From Polyangiaceae bacterium (GTDB taxonomy: Bacteria > Myxococcota_A > Polyangia > Polyangiales > Polyangiaceae): a stretch of DNA of 64,000 nt. The translations under genes and the position numbers were made by a program. Location: positions 2,232,001 to 2,296,000 of the forward strand of contig JABTUA010000003.1 in the NCBI GenBank assembly GCA_015075635.1, read 5' to 3'. This document shows positions 1-8,749 of this stretch, in pieces (positions within the stretch are counted from its first letter, which is position 1; every line of letters begins with the position of its first letter). The notes under the pieces are model-generated. The model was not told the origin of the DNA. It did not search any database and worked only from the letters and a program-made list of their open reading frames with translations.

Positions 1-949
1 CCTCGGACCCCGCGCGGCGCCCGAGCAGCTCGCCGAGCAGGCGCACGCCGAGCGGGCTGGGCGCGAGGGGCTCCGGCCCGAGCGCGGAGAGCGCCGTCTC
101 GTAGGCAGGCTGATCCCCGGCGAGCGTCGCGGCCACGAGCAGCGCGATCAGCGCGTCGCTGTCGTCCGGATCGGCGGCCAGCACCCGCTCGGCCTCGGTC
201 TTGGCGAGCGCGGCGTCGCCCAGGGCCGCGGCGCGGAGCGCGAGGGCGGAGGGACCTAGTCCCATGCTCTTGGCCGCGCGTCGCGCGGCCGCGGTGTCGC
301 CGAAACGGAGGGCACGGTCCACGTCCTCCACGCTCGCGCGGCGTTCGCCCGGGCCTCGCGCGCCGAGCGGGTCGGAGCGCCGAGCGGGGGTCGGCTCGGT
401 GGGATGCAACCGGAGGCGAGCCGGCTTGGAGGTCGGATCCCAGAGTGCGAGCGCGAGCAGCCAGCGCCGGGCGTCCGCGGGGCGCCCGAGCTTCTCCAGC
501 GCCCGGGCCACCAGGAGCGAAGCGGCCGGGTCGAGGGGGTCGAGCGCCACCGCGCGCTCCGCCAGCGGGAGCGCGCGCGCCGCGTCGTTGCGATCGACCG
601 CGCAGCGCGCCCGCTCGCGCCAGAGCGGCGAAAAATCGGGATCCAGGGACTCGGCCCTCTGGAAGGCCCGGGTCGGGTCCTTGCCGAGGCGGCACTGGAC
701 GGCTGCCACGCGGGTCCAGAGGTCGGGGCTCGAGTCGTCGTCGGCGAGCGCCGCCTCGTACTCGCGCAAGGCCTTGGCGAAGTTCCCTTGGCTCTCGTCG
801 AGCACGCCTTGCGCGTAGTGGGCGTAGGCCTCCGGCGTGATGTAGGGCCCGGGGACCTCTCGCCCCGAGTAGACGCGGATCACGTTGCCGCCGCCCAAGG
901 TGCAACCGCTGGCGAGCGCGAAGAGCAGCGGAGCGAGCGCGCGCCTCAC
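1..949 (-). CDS. TPR-type lipoprotein, C-terminus outside window
   Basis: The reading frame starts at a GTG (949-947) that overlaps the TGA of the upstream aminotransferase by three bases (GTGA), then runs off the left edge, so about 316 residues are visible. It opens with a signal peptide ending in a lipobox (LASGC, Cys about residue 16). The rest is Ala/Leu/Arg-rich helical sequence with spaced tetratricopeptide-like segments (for example AEAYAHYAQGVLDESQGNFAKA-like and a LDPLDPAAS turn). It is the last visible gene of the mevalonate operon. TPR lipoproteins usually scaffold envelope complexes; nothing here shows a substrate, and the link to isoprenoid synthesis may only be transcriptional. 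Confidence 0.7.
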   Translation of the reverse strand, partial: MRRALAPLLFALASGCTLGGGNVIRVYSGREVPGPYITPEAYAHYAQGVLDESQGNFAKALREYEAALADDDSSPDLWTRVAAVQCRLGKDPTRAFQRAESLDPDFSPLWRERARCAVDRNDAARALPLAERAVALDPLDPAASLLVARALEKLGRPADARRWLLALALWDPTSKPARLRLHPTEPTPARRSDPLGARGPGERRASVEDVDRALRFGDTAAARRAAKSMGLGPSALALRAAALGDAALAKTEAERVLAADPDDSDALIALLVAATLAGDQPAYETALSALGPEPLAPSPLGVRLLGELLGRRAGSE

Positions 950-2043
950 GTCACCTCGGCCAGAGCCCGCAAGAAAGCGTCGTTCTCCTCGCGCGTGCCG
1001 ACCGTGACGCGGAGCTGCGAGCCCAGCCGCCCGCCGCGAGCATGGAAGCTGCGCACCAGGATCTTCCGCTGGCAGAGCGCGTCGAACACCTCGCCGGCGG
1101 GTCGCTCCGTCTTCACCCAGACGAAGTTGGCTTGGCTCGGCGTCAGGGTCACGCGCGGCAGGGCCTCGAGCGCGGCCGAGAGGCGAGAGCGTTCCTCCTT
1201 CACGCTCCGAGCGAGCGCCGCGACCTCGTCGCCGAGCTCGGTGAGCACGGTGGTGGCGAGGGCCTGGGAGACGCTCGGCAGGTTGTACGGACAGCGCGCC
1301 TTGTCGAGCTCGCGCACGAGCTCGGGTCGAGCGACCAGCCAGCCCACGCGCAGCGCCGCGAAGCCGACCTTGGACAAGGTGCGCAAGATCGCGACGTTGT
1401 CGTACTTTCGATACAGGTCCAGGTGGTCGCCGCTCGAGTAGTCCACGTAGGCCTCGTCCACCACGCAGAGCGCGCCCTGGGCAGCCTGAATCAGCCGCTC
1501 CAGGCGATCGCGGCTCATCAGATTGCCGGTCGGGTTGTTCGGCGTGGCGATGAACACCACGTTCGGCGGCGTCATCTCGAGCGCGCGGGCGAGGGAGGCG
1601 TCGGCCAGATCCCAGCCGGCGTCGAGGGGCACCTCCATCACGTTCATGCCGCGCACCCGAGCGCTCTGCCGGTACATCACGAAGGTCGGCGTGGTGGTCA
1701 GGATGGTGGGGACGCCGCTCTTGTCGCGGGGACGCGCCAAGACCGTGAGCAGCGTGGTGATCACCTCGTCGCTGCCGACTCCCGCCAGCACCTCGTCGGG
1801 GCTCACGCCCATCTTGGCGGCGATGGCCTGCTTGAGGTGCTCGCAGCGCGCGTCCGGGTAGCGCTCCCAGGCCGTGTCCGCGGCGACCTCCGCCAGGCGC
1901 GCTCGGGCCCGCGACGAGAGCAGCGGCGGAGCCTCGTTGGCGTCGAGGCGGACACTGAAGTCGCCCGCCAGCGGCGCGTACGCAGAGAGCTCCGCCAGCT
2001 CGGGGCGGAGCAGGTCCGAAATGGAACCTTGGGGCGGGGCCAT
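946..2043 (-). CDS. hisC: Class I/II PLP aminotransferase, HisC (histidinol-phosphate aminotransferase) type
   Basis: 365 residues, the usual length for HisC. Fold-type I features are visible: the substrate/PLP loop ATPNNPTGN, DEAYVDYS with the PLP-ring Asp, the Schiff-base Lys in LRTLSKVGFAALRVGW, and the distal Arg in LRVTVGT. HisC converts imidazole-acetol phosphate plus glutamate to histidinol phosphate, but relatives act on aromatic amino acids or phenylpyruvate. The ATG shares its A with the stop of the HMG-CoA reductase gene (TGATG), so translation is probably coupled. No other his gene is nearby, so the histidine role is a family-level inference. Confidence 0.85.
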   Translation of the reverse strand: MAPPQGSISDLLRPELAELSAYAPLAGDFSVRLDANEAPPLLSSRARARLAEVAADTAWERYPDARCEHLKQAIAAKMGVSPDEVLAGVGSDEVITTLLTVLARPRDKSGVPTILTTTPTFVMYRQSARVRGMNVMEVPLDAGWDLADASLARALEMTPPNVVFIATPNNPTGNLMSRDRLERLIQAAQGALCVVDEAYVDYSSGDHLDLYRKYDNVAILRTLSKVGFAALRVGWLVARPELVRELDKARCPYNLPSVSQALATTVLTELGDEVAALARSVKEERSRLSAALEALPRVTLTPSQANFVWVKTERPAGEVFDALCQRKILVRSFHARGGRLGSQLRVTVGTREENDAFLRALAEVT

Positions 2044-3374
2044 CAGCGCACTCCTTTGATCTTCGTCAGCTGTCGTCCGGCTTCTTCGAGGGTGATGAGG
2101 CCGAGCTCGGCCATCGCGGCTGCGACGCGCTCCACCTGGTCGCCGACGGCTCCGGCGGCCGTCGCCACCGCGCGCGCGTGCAGCGACATGTGCCCGCGTT
2201 GGATGCCCTCCGTCGCCAGCGCGCGAAGCGCCGCCAGGTTCGACGCCAGGCCGGCGCAGGCCGCGACGTGCTGAAGCTCCGCGGCCGTCGTGACGTCCAG
2301 CATGCGCAGCGAGAGCCGTGCGACGGGGTGCACCCGCAGGGTGCCGCCGACGATGCCGAGGGAGAGCGGCAGCTCCAGGCTCCCGACCAAATCGGCGCCG
2401 TCGCGATGCCAAGTGGCCAGCGGGCGGTAGCGGCCCGACTGCGCCGCGTAGGCGTGGGCGCCGGCCTCCACGGCGCGGAAGTCGTTGCCCGTGGCGAGCA
2501 CCACGGCGTCCACGCCGTTCATGATTCCCTTGTTGTGGGTCGCCGCCCGGTAGGGATCGAGCTCCGCGAAGCGCGAGGCCTCCACGATCAGGTCCACGAT
2601 TTCCCCGCCGCTCGGCCGCGGCGGCTCCGAGCCGGAGCCCTCGGGCAGGGCGAGATCCTTCGCGTGCACGCGGCAGGTGGCGCGCACGCGCCGGCGATCG
2701 CACAGGTTCGTCAGGATGCGCAGCCCCAGCTTGCCCGCGCTGAGCTCGGCAACCCGCGGGCCGATGGCTTCGGCGATGGAGTTCACCAGGTTGGCTCCCA
2801 TCGCGTCCCGGCAGTCCACGTGGACGTGGACGACCAGGCTCGCCTGACCCAGGTCGCGCACGTCGATGGAGCGGGGGCCGCCGCCGCGCTCGACCAGGTT
2901 CGGGACTGCGCGGCTGCCGACCTCCAGCAGCTCCGCCGCGTGCGCTTCCAGGCGCGCGATGGCGCGGGCAGGGTCTTTCACCCCATACACCTGCACCTGC
3001 GTGGTCATCAGCGACTCGACCATCTCCGCGGAGAAGCCGCCTGCGGCGCGCACCATCTTCGCTGCGTTGGAGGCCGCGGCGATCACGCTCGGCTCCTCGA
3101 CCACCATCGGCACCAGTCGATCCCGGCCGTTGACGCGGAAGTTCAGCGCCACGCCGAAGGGCAGGGCGTAGGTGCCGAGCACGTTCTCGACCAGCTTGTC
3201 CGCGGTGCTCGGGTCGAGCCCGCCGGCGTCCACCGCCGCGCGGATCTCGGCCGCGTCGATGCCCGTGCGGGCGCTGATCTCCTGCACGCGCTCCGAGATG
3301 TCGAGCTTGTAGAAGCCGGGCAGGCGCGAGCCGGACGCTTCGGCGTCCAGCGAGGGATCATGGGTCGAGCTCAT
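2043..3374 (-). CDS. mvaA: Class II hydroxymethylglutaryl-CoA reductase
   Basis: 443 residues from the ATG at 3374; a longer frame to 3413 would overlap the phosphomevalonate kinase stop (3394) and is less likely. The enzyme interconverts HMG-CoA and mevalonate. Diagnostic motifs are ENVLGTYALPFGVALNF (catalytic Glu), DCRDAMGANLVNSIAEA (DAMGxN), an internal Asn-Lys in ATHNKGIMNG, and GHMSLHAR with the general-acid His. The soluble form without membrane segments and the late GHM..H motif mark class II, the bacterial type. It is fifth in the mevalonate operon, 19 bp after the kinase gene. Direction is presumably biosynthetic because all the later pathway enzymes are co-transcribed. Confidence 0.95.
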   Translation of the reverse strand: MSSTHDPSLDAEASGSRLPGFYKLDISERVQEISARTGIDAAEIRAAVDAGGLDPSTADKLVENVLGTYALPFGVALNFRVNGRDRLVPMVVEEPSVIAAASNAAKMVRAAGGFSAEMVESLMTTQVQVYGVKDPARAIARLEAHAAELLEVGSRAVPNLVERGGGPRSIDVRDLGQASLVVHVHVDCRDAMGANLVNSIAEAIGPRVAELSAGKLGLRILTNLCDRRRVRATCRVHAKDLALPEGSGSEPPRPSGGEIVDLIVEASRFAELDPYRAATHNKGIMNGVDAVVLATGNDFRAVEAGAHAYAAQSGRYRPLATWHRDGADLVGSLELPLSLGIVGGTLRVHPVARLSLRMLDVTTAAELQHVAACAGLASNLAALRALATEGIQRGHMSLHARAVATAAGAVGDQVERVAAAMAELGLITLEEAGRQLTKIKGVR

Positions 3375-3393
3375 CGAGGGAGCCCGGGTCTTA

Positions 3394-4299
3394 TCACGGG
3401 CCGTCCCACACATGCACGCCGCGCGCCTCCAAGGAGAGCTCGAGTCGCTGGTGTCCGAGCTCTTCCCTCAGCGCCACCAGAGGACCAGACGGTGGCTCGG
3501 AGCCCACGAAGAGCGCGACGTCGCCGCCACCAGCCCCGGACGGGATCACCACCGCGCCCTCGCGCTCGGCGAGCGCTCCGAGCGACTCGACCTCGCTCGT
3601 CACGATCGGGATGCCCGCGGCGAGGCCGAGCCCAGCCAGGCCCTGCCGCTGGCCCGCGAGGTGCGCGAGCAGGCGCCTTGCATCTCCTTCGCGAACAGCC
3701 TGTGCCGCGCCCTCCGCGTGCAGGCGGAGCGCGTCGAGCTCGGCGGAGAAGGTCCCGGGATCGCGCGCCGCGAGCGCGGCGACCTCGGCAACGAACGAGG
3801 CCGTCGACGTTGGCTGACCGCCGGCCCACACCTCCCAGACCAGACCGGGCGGCAAGCCGACGCGCTCGGTCCGTAGCGTCTCACCTTCGCGCCAGGCGAG
3901 CAGCGTGCCGCCATGGGCGCTGCTCGCGACGTCCACGCCGCTGCCGCCGCCTTGCGCGGCGCGGTGCGCGGCGAGCGCTCGCTCGAGCACGGCGCGCGCC
4001 AGTGAGCCGTCGTCGCTCGCGCCCCCGGCGGCGAGCTCGAGGGCCGCCAGGGAGGCGACCAAGATGGCCGCGCTCGAGCCGAGGCCGAGCTTGCCGCGAG
4101 GGCCCCTGAGCTCGGAGGCGTCGAACCAAGGCGCCGGAGCCGGACCGATGGCTGCCTGGACCTCGGGCGTGACGAGCTCGGCTGCTCGCGCCGTGTCCGC
4201 GACGGCGTAGCGACTCACTGCGCTGACGACGGCGGTCGCGCCATAGAGCACCGCGTACGCGCCCGAGATCACCAGCTTGCCCGGGGCGCGGGCCTTCAC
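3394..4299 (-). CDS. Phosphomevalonate kinase (GHMP family)
   Basis: 301 residues from a GTG that overlaps the previous stop (GTGA at 4299-4296). It phosphorylates phosphomevalonate to diphosphomevalonate. The N-terminus KARAPGKLVISGAYAVLYG is the GHMP substrate-binding strand, and GKLGLGSSAAILVASLAAL is the ATP-binding glycine loop; a later GAGGGDVAL is the third GHMP motif. The specific assignment is by elimination and position: it sits between clear mevalonate decarboxylase and HMG-CoA reductase genes, and mevalonate kinase is accounted for elsewhere in the operon. At 301 residues it is shorter than fungal ERG8. Confidence 0.85.
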   Translation of the reverse strand: MKARAPGKLVISGAYAVLYGATAVVSAVSRYAVADTARAAELVTPEVQAAIGPAPAPWFDASELRGPRGKLGLGSSAAILVASLAALELAAGGASDDGSLARAVLERALAAHRAAQGGGSGVDVASSAHGGTLLAWREGETLRTERVGLPPGLVWEVWAGGQPTSTASFVAEVAALAARDPGTFSAELDALRLHAEGAAQAVREGDARRLLAHLAGQRQGLAGLGLAAGIPIVTSEVESLGALAEREGAVVIPSGAGGGDVALFVGSEPPSGPLVALREELGHQRLELSLEARGVHVWDGP

Positions 4300-5279
4300 G
4301 CGAGACTCCGCGGATCTTCGTCGGTGAGCGCGGCGTCCGGGCCCGCGCCGGTCACGATGCTGCGCTCCACGCCGGGCACGGCTTCGACGGCCTGCACCAC
4401 CCGCGCGGCGTGCTCGGGCAGCGTCAGCACCTTGACGTGGGGCCCGGCGTCCATCGTGTAATACGCCGGCGTTCCCGCCTGCCGCAGCTCGCGCACCGCC
4501 GTCATGACGGCCAGCGTGGTGGGCTGGAAGTAGATCACTGCCGGGCTCGCGGCGAGCATCGAAGCGTGCATCATCAGCGCGCTCTGCTCCATCGCCGCGC
4601 CGAGGCGCTCGATGTCCCGACCGAGCACGCCCTGGCGCACCTCTTCGAACAGCGCCGGCGCGTGCGCGACCCAGGGCGGGTAATAGGGGCTGGTCGCCGC
4701 GGTGTGCTGCATGCCTTCGGTGGAGCCGACGGACTTCGGTCCCTTCGCCGTGAGCGTGACCACCATCGAGAGCGGGAAGTGAGCGACCGCCGCGACGCGT
4801 TCGGCGCGCTCGGCGCCGGCGGGGAGCGCGGCGAAGCCGCCGAACAGCGAGCGCGCCGCCGAGGCGCTCGACGCGCGCGCCACGGCGCTCAGCTCCTCCA
4901 GCGAGAGCTCGAGCCCGTAGGCGCGCGATGCGGCGAGGGCGAGGGCCGCGAAGCCCGAGGCGCTCGAGGCCAGCCCCGCCGCCGTTGGGAAGTCGTTCTT
5001 GCTCACCACGCGCGCGCGGGTCGAGACGCCGGCGCGCTGGCGCAGGCGCTCGAGCAGCTCGACCACGCGGGCGAGCGGGCGCCCCGCGAGCGGCGCGTCG
5101 CCGAGGGTGCCCTCGTCCGCGCCGAGGCTCGGGTCGAGCTCGACCTCGGTGAGCGTGCGCAGGCCGGCCAGCGTGAGCGAGAGGCTGGGCGTGGCGGGCA
5201 GGTTCCGGGCGACGTCTGCCTTCCCCCAATACTTGGCGAGGGCGATGTTCGAGCACGCGACGGCGCGAACCGGCTTCAT
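4296..5279 (-). CDS. mvaD: Diphosphomevalonate decarboxylase
   Basis: 327 residues, normal for the family. It performs ATP-dependent decarboxylation of 5-diphosphomevalonate to isopentenyl diphosphate. The N-terminal SNIALAKYWGKAD is the hallmark of this enzyme, followed by KNDFPTAAGLASSASGFAAL (nucleotide loop), an SARSLFGGF strand, and a late MDAGPHVKVLTL segment with VTGAGPDA near the C-terminus. The ATG overlaps the mevalonate kinase stop (ATGA at 5279-5276) and its own stop overlaps the next GTG, so three kinase-fold genes are translationally chained. Confidence 0.95.
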   Translation of the reverse strand: MKPVRAVACSNIALAKYWGKADVARNLPATPSLSLTLAGLRTLTEVELDPSLGADEGTLGDAPLAGRPLARVVELLERLRQRAGVSTRARVVSKNDFPTAAGLASSASGFAALALAASRAYGLELSLEELSAVARASSASAARSLFGGFAALPAGAERAERVAAVAHFPLSMVVTLTAKGPKSVGSTEGMQHTAATSPYYPPWVAHAPALFEEVRQGVLGRDIERLGAAMEQSALMMHASMLAASPAVIYFQPTTLAVMTAVRELRQAGTPAYYTMDAGPHVKVLTLPEHAARVVQAVEAVPGVERSIVTGAGPDAALTDEDPRSLA

Positions 5280-6172
5280 GTGCCACCAACCCTCGCCGCG
5301 ACGCGGGTGCTGAAGCAGGTGAGACCCTGGCGCCGCCAGGCGTCCAGCACTGGCTCGGGATCGGCCTCGCAGAGCGCGATCACCGCGCCGCCCCCGCCCG
5401 CCCCGGTCAGCTTCGCGCCGAGCGCCCCGGCCTCTCGCGCGACGCGACAGGCGGTCTCGATCTCCTCCGTCGACACCATCAGGCCGGAGAGCAACATCTG
5501 GTTCAAGTCGAGCAAGCGACCGAGCCCCGTCACGTCACCGGCCTCGAGCGCCAGGCGAGCGTTCTTCACCAGCGACTCGATGCCCGCCAGCGACTTCCGG
5601 AACACCTCGGGGCGGCGCTCCCCGAGCCGCGCCACCGACTCGACCATGGCCTTGGTGCTCGCCGGCGGGCCCGCCACGGCGATGGCCAGCGTGAGCGTCG
5701 AGCCGAGCGCCAGCGGCTCGGTGCCGCCCTGCTTGGTGTACCAGATGCAGCCTCCGTGGGCCGCAGCTGCCGTGTCGATCCCCGACGGGTTGCCGTGGAA
5801 CACGCGCTCCCAGGCCGACGCGGCGGCGAGCACGCGCGCTTCCGGTCCGCCACCCCCGAGCTCGAGCACGGCGCGAGCGATGGCGACCCCGAGCGCCGCC
5901 GAGGAGCCCAGACCCGCGCCGACCGGCAGCTCAGAGGTCGCTCGCACCACGGCGGGCGCGGCCCCGAGCTCGCGCACGAGCGCGGCGAACGCGCGACCGA
6001 GGTCGCTGTCGTCGGCTGCACTGATGCGTGCTTCGCCGAGCCAGAGCAGAGAGACCTCCGCGTGCTGGGCGCTGGCCTCGGCGCCGCGTTCGATGCCCGC
6101 TGCGATGGCCGGCACCCCGTACACCACCGCGTGCTCGCCGAGCAGGATGACCTTGCCGCAGGCCCTGGCCAT
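5276..6172 (-). CDS. mvk: Mevalonate kinase
   Basis: 298 residues. It phosphorylates mevalonate to 5-phosphomevalonate. GHMP motifs appear in order: GKVILLGEHAVVYGVPAIA at the N-terminus, PVGAGLGSSAALGVAIARAV (ATP loop), FHGNPSGIDTAAAAHGG with the catalytic Asp, and KLTGAGGGGAVIAL near the C-terminus. The GNPSGID motif distinguishes mevalonate kinase from the other two GHMP genes of the operon. The ATG shares one base with the polyprenyl synthase TGA (TGATG). Confidence 0.95.
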   Translation of the reverse strand: MARACGKVILLGEHAVVYGVPAIAAGIERGAEASAQHAEVSLLWLGEARISAADDSDLGRAFAALVRELGAAPAVVRATSELPVGAGLGSSAALGVAIARAVLELGGGGPEARVLAAASAWERVFHGNPSGIDTAAAAHGGCIWYTKQGGTEPLALGSTLTLAIAVAGPPASTKAMVESVARLGERRPEVFRKSLAGIESLVKNARLALEAGDVTGLGRLLDLNQMLLSGLMVSTEEIETACRVAREAGALGAKLTGAGGGGAVIALCEADPEPVLDAWRRQGLTCFSTRVAARVGGT

Positions 6173-7206
6173 CAGTTTCGCCTGAGGGTGAGCACGCGAG
6201 CGGCACCCTCGAGCAGCAGGGCCCCGCTGGGCGGCAGGCGGCCAGCTTGGAGCGCCTCGAGCGCGGAGGCGGTGAGCTCTTCGATCCGCTTCTCGACGAG
6301 CTCTCGGGCACCGCTGCGTTCGATGACGTCCACGGCCTGCTCGAGCTCCGCCTTCGTGGCCCTCGCGTTGCCGATCACCGCCTTGAGCAGGCGATGGTCC
6401 CGGCCGCGAGCGCGCTTGAGCGCCGTGAGCAGCACGACGGTGTTCTTGCCGGCGCGCAGATCGCTGCCGAAAGGCTTGCCGGTCGCCTTCGGATCGCCGA
6501 AGACTCCCAGAAGGTCGTCGCGCAGCTGATAGGCGATGCCGACGGGGAGCGCGAAGCGATCCAGCGCCGTCAAGAGGCGCGCGCTGCCCCCCGCCATCAG
6601 CGCGCCCATGCGCAACGGTCCGCGGATGGTGTAGCTGCCGGTCTTGAGCTCGTAGACCTTCTCGACGTCGGCAGCGTTGGCCAACAGATCGAGCTGCTGC
6701 CCGGTAACCGCCGCCAATTGCATCTCCGCGAAGCAGCCGAGCACGCGGCCCATGCGCTCGGGGGCGACGTCCACGCGCGCCAGCGCGTCCGCGGCCAGCG
6801 CGACCGCGTAGTCTCCGGCCAAGATCGCCGAGGCCTCGCCCTTTTCCCGCGACCGCAGCCGGCGCGCCAGCGCCGCGTGGACGCTCGGTCCGCCACGCCG
6901 GGTCTCGTCGTGATCCATCCAGTCGTCGTGCACCAGGAAGTAGGCGTGCAGGAGCTCGAGCGCGACCCCGGCATCCAGCGCGGGCTCGAGGCTGGCGCCC
7001 GTGCTCGCGGCACGGTAGCCAGCCACCAAGAGGGCCGCCCGCGCGCGCTTGCCGCCGCGCAGGGTGAGATCGCGCAGCGCGGACACCATCTCGGTGACTC
7101 CGGGCCCGAAGGCCTTGGCGGCTGCCAGGTGCTCGTCGAGGTAACCCGCCAGGCGCGAGTCCACGTCTCGCTTCACCGCGGTCAGGAGGGAGGTGAAGGG
7201 GTTCAT
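6172..7206 (-). CDS. Polyprenyl (GGPP/FPP-type) diphosphate synthase
   Basis: 344 residues from the ATG at 7206; an alternative ATG at 7284 would add a basic KAKAKA-rich leader of 26 residues encoded by short CTTCGC repeats, so the start is uncertain. It condenses IPP with allylic diphosphates. Both aspartate-rich regions are present: HDDWMDHDETRRG (first, DDxxD) and YQLRDDLLGVFGD (second), with GGKRARAALLVAGY upstream for IPP binding. It is the first gene of the mevalonate operon and takes the product of the downstream genes after isomerisation by the divergent IPP isomerase. Chain length cannot be read with certainty; GGPP is likely for this subfamily. Confidence 0.9.
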   Translation of the reverse strand: MNPFTSLLTAVKRDVDSRLAGYLDEHLAAAKAFGPGVTEMVSALRDLTLRGGKRARAALLVAGYRAASTGASLEPALDAGVALELLHAYFLVHDDWMDHDETRRGGPSVHAALARRLRSREKGEASAILAGDYAVALAADALARVDVAPERMGRVLGCFAEMQLAAVTGQQLDLLANAADVEKVYELKTGSYTIRGPLRMGALMAGGSARLLTALDRFALPVGIAYQLRDDLLGVFGDPKATGKPFGSDLRAGKNTVVLLTALKRARGRDHRLLKAVIGNARATKAELEQAVDVIERSGARELVEKRIEELTASALEALQAGRLPPSGALLLEGAARVLTLRRN

Positions 7207-7275
7207 GGCGATGGCCTTCGCCTTCGCCTTCGGCGGGCGCCGGCGAGCCCCACCCCTCGTGGAAGTCCTCGACCT

Positions 7276-7302
7276 CTTAGGCATTTTCCGAGGAAGCCTA
7301 GG
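7276..7302. promoter_or_regulatory. Imperfect inverted repeat between divergent isoprenoid genes
   Basis: CTTAGGC (7276-7282) and GCCTAGG (7296-7302) form a 6/7 inverted repeat, and the spacer itself contains TTCC-GA-GGAA. It lies in the 178-bp gap between the polyprenyl synthase start (7206) and the IPP isomerase start (7385), and overlaps the alternative upstream ATG at 7284. It is positioned to act as an operator for either transcript; that role is inference. Confidence 0.35.
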
Positions 7303-7384
7303 AAGCGCGCCGGGGCCTGTCAATGCCCGGCGCCCGCCGTCTCGGACTTCTCTTTTGCCGGCATGTGTGGCCCGCTCGCGATCG

Positions 7385-8434
7385 ATGAGCGAGATCGGCA
7401 AGCGCAAGGACGACCACCTCGACCTCGCGGCCACCGGCGACGTCGGCTTCCACCGCACCACCACCCTGTTCGAGGCCATCCGCTTCGTGCACGACGCGCT
7501 GCCCGAGCTCTCGATGGACGAGATCGACACCTCGGTCAGCGTGCTGGGCAAGACGCTCCGCGCGCCGATCTTGATCGCCGGGATGACCGGCGGCACCGAG
7601 CGCGCAGAGCGCATCAACCGCGAGCTGGGAGCGCTGGCCGAGGCTCGCGGCTACGCCTTCGGCCTGGGCAGCCAGCGCGCGATGCACAAGGACCCGTCGG
7701 TCGCGCCGACCTACGCCGTGCGGGAGGTCGCGCCGAACGTGCTGCTCCTCGGAAACGTCGGCTTGGTTCAGGCCACCCGCATGTCCACCGACGAGGTCGC
7801 CGAGCTCGTCCGAGCCGTCGGCGCCGACGCCCTGTGCTTGCACCTGAACCCCGCCCAAGAAGCCGTGCAACCCGGCGGAGATCGCGATTTTCGCGGTGGC
7901 CTCGAGACCATCGCGCGCCTGGTGGCGGAGCTGCCCGTGCCCGTGGTGGTGAAGGAGACCGGCTGCGGCATCTCGGCGGGCGTGGCGCGGAGGCTCCGTG
8001 CCGCGGGGGCGCTGCACGTGGATGTCTCCGGGGCCGGCGGAACGAGCTGGGTTGCCGTCGAGACCCAACGCTCCGACCCAACCCGCCGCGCGCTCGGCGA
8101 GACCTTCTGGGAGTGGGGCATTCCGACCGCAGCCAGTCTCGGGCTGTGCAGCGGGTTTGGCTTCCAGACCGTGTTCGCGACCGGCGGCGTCGCGACCGGG
8201 CTCGACGTCGCCAAGGCGGTGGCGCTCGGTGCCAGCGCCGCGGGTCTGGCGAGACCCGTGCTGAAGGCGCTCGAGAGCGGCGGCGCGGAGGGCGCGAGCG
8301 CGTTCTTCGAGCGCATCGAGGCGGAGCTCCGCACCGCCATGCTGCTGGTCGGGGCGAAGTCGCTCGGCTTGCTCCGTCGCGCGCCGCGCGTCGTCTCGCC
8401 GGAGCTCTCGGCTTGGCTCACCCAAGCCGGTTGA
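7385..8434 (+). CDS. fni: Type 2 isopentenyl-diphosphate delta-isomerase (FMN-dependent)
   Basis: 349 residues from the ATG at 7385 (an open frame extends upstream without family similarity). It interconverts IPP and DMAPP using reduced FMN and Mg2+. Family motifs: RKDDHL at the N-terminus, LIAGMTGGT, GLGSQRAM, LHLNPAQEAVQPGGDRDF with the catalytic Gln region, VVKETGCGIS, VSGAGGTSW, and ATGGVATGLDVAKAVALGA for phosphate binding. It is transcribed divergently from the mevalonate operon and completes the supply of DMAPP for the prenyl synthase. Confidence 0.95.
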   Translation: MSEIGKRKDDHLDLAATGDVGFHRTTTLFEAIRFVHDALPELSMDEIDTSVSVLGKTLRAPILIAGMTGGTERAERINRELGALAEARGYAFGLGSQRAMHKDPSVAPTYAVREVAPNVLLLGNVGLVQATRMSTDEVAELVRAVGADALCLHLNPAQEAVQPGGDRDFRGGLETIARLVAELPVPVVVKETGCGISAGVARRLRAAGALHVDVSGAGGTSWVAVETQRSDPTRRALGETFWEWGIPTAASLGLCSGFGFQTVFATGGVATGLDVAKAVALGASAAGLARPVLKALESGGAEGASAFFERIEAELRTAMLLVGAKSLGLLRRAPRVVSPELSAWLTQAG

Positions 8435-8436
8435 CC

Positions 8437-8730
8437 TCACACCTCGACGTGCACCGCGATCAGGCGACCGTCGAGCGCTTCGCCGTGGAGGGTGAAGGTC
8501 AGGTAGCCGGGTACGTCGGGCACCTCCAGCGCCACGCTGAGCGAGTCCGGGCTGGCGTCGAGCAGCCGATACGTCGAGTCGCGTCCGCGGTCGAGGGAGG
8601 CCAGGACTTGCCGGCGGCCCTGGCACAACGTGCCGTCGGCCAACCGGAGCAAGATGGCCTCGTGCAAGACCGAGGCGCGCTGCTCGCGTGTGCCCGTCAC
8701 CAGCACCGCCAGCAAGCGCGCGACGAACAT
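8437..8730 (-). CDS. Small conserved-looking protein of unknown function
   Basis: 97 residues from the ATG at 8730 (MFVARLLAVLVTGTREQ). Not recognised. The coding-like composition, alternating beta-type segments (LIAVHVEV at the end, YLTFTLHGEAL) and position directly after the thioredoxin-like gene support it as a real gene. Its stop is 2 bp from the convergent IPP isomerase stop. No signal peptide is obvious. Confidence 0.55.
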   Translation of the reverse strand: MFVARLLAVLVTGTREQRASVLHEAILLRLADGTLCQGRRQVLASLDRGRDSTYRLLDASPDSLSVALEVPDVPGYLTFTLHGEALDGRLIAVHVEV

Positions 8731-8749
8731 CGCATCAGCGTAGCATGGT

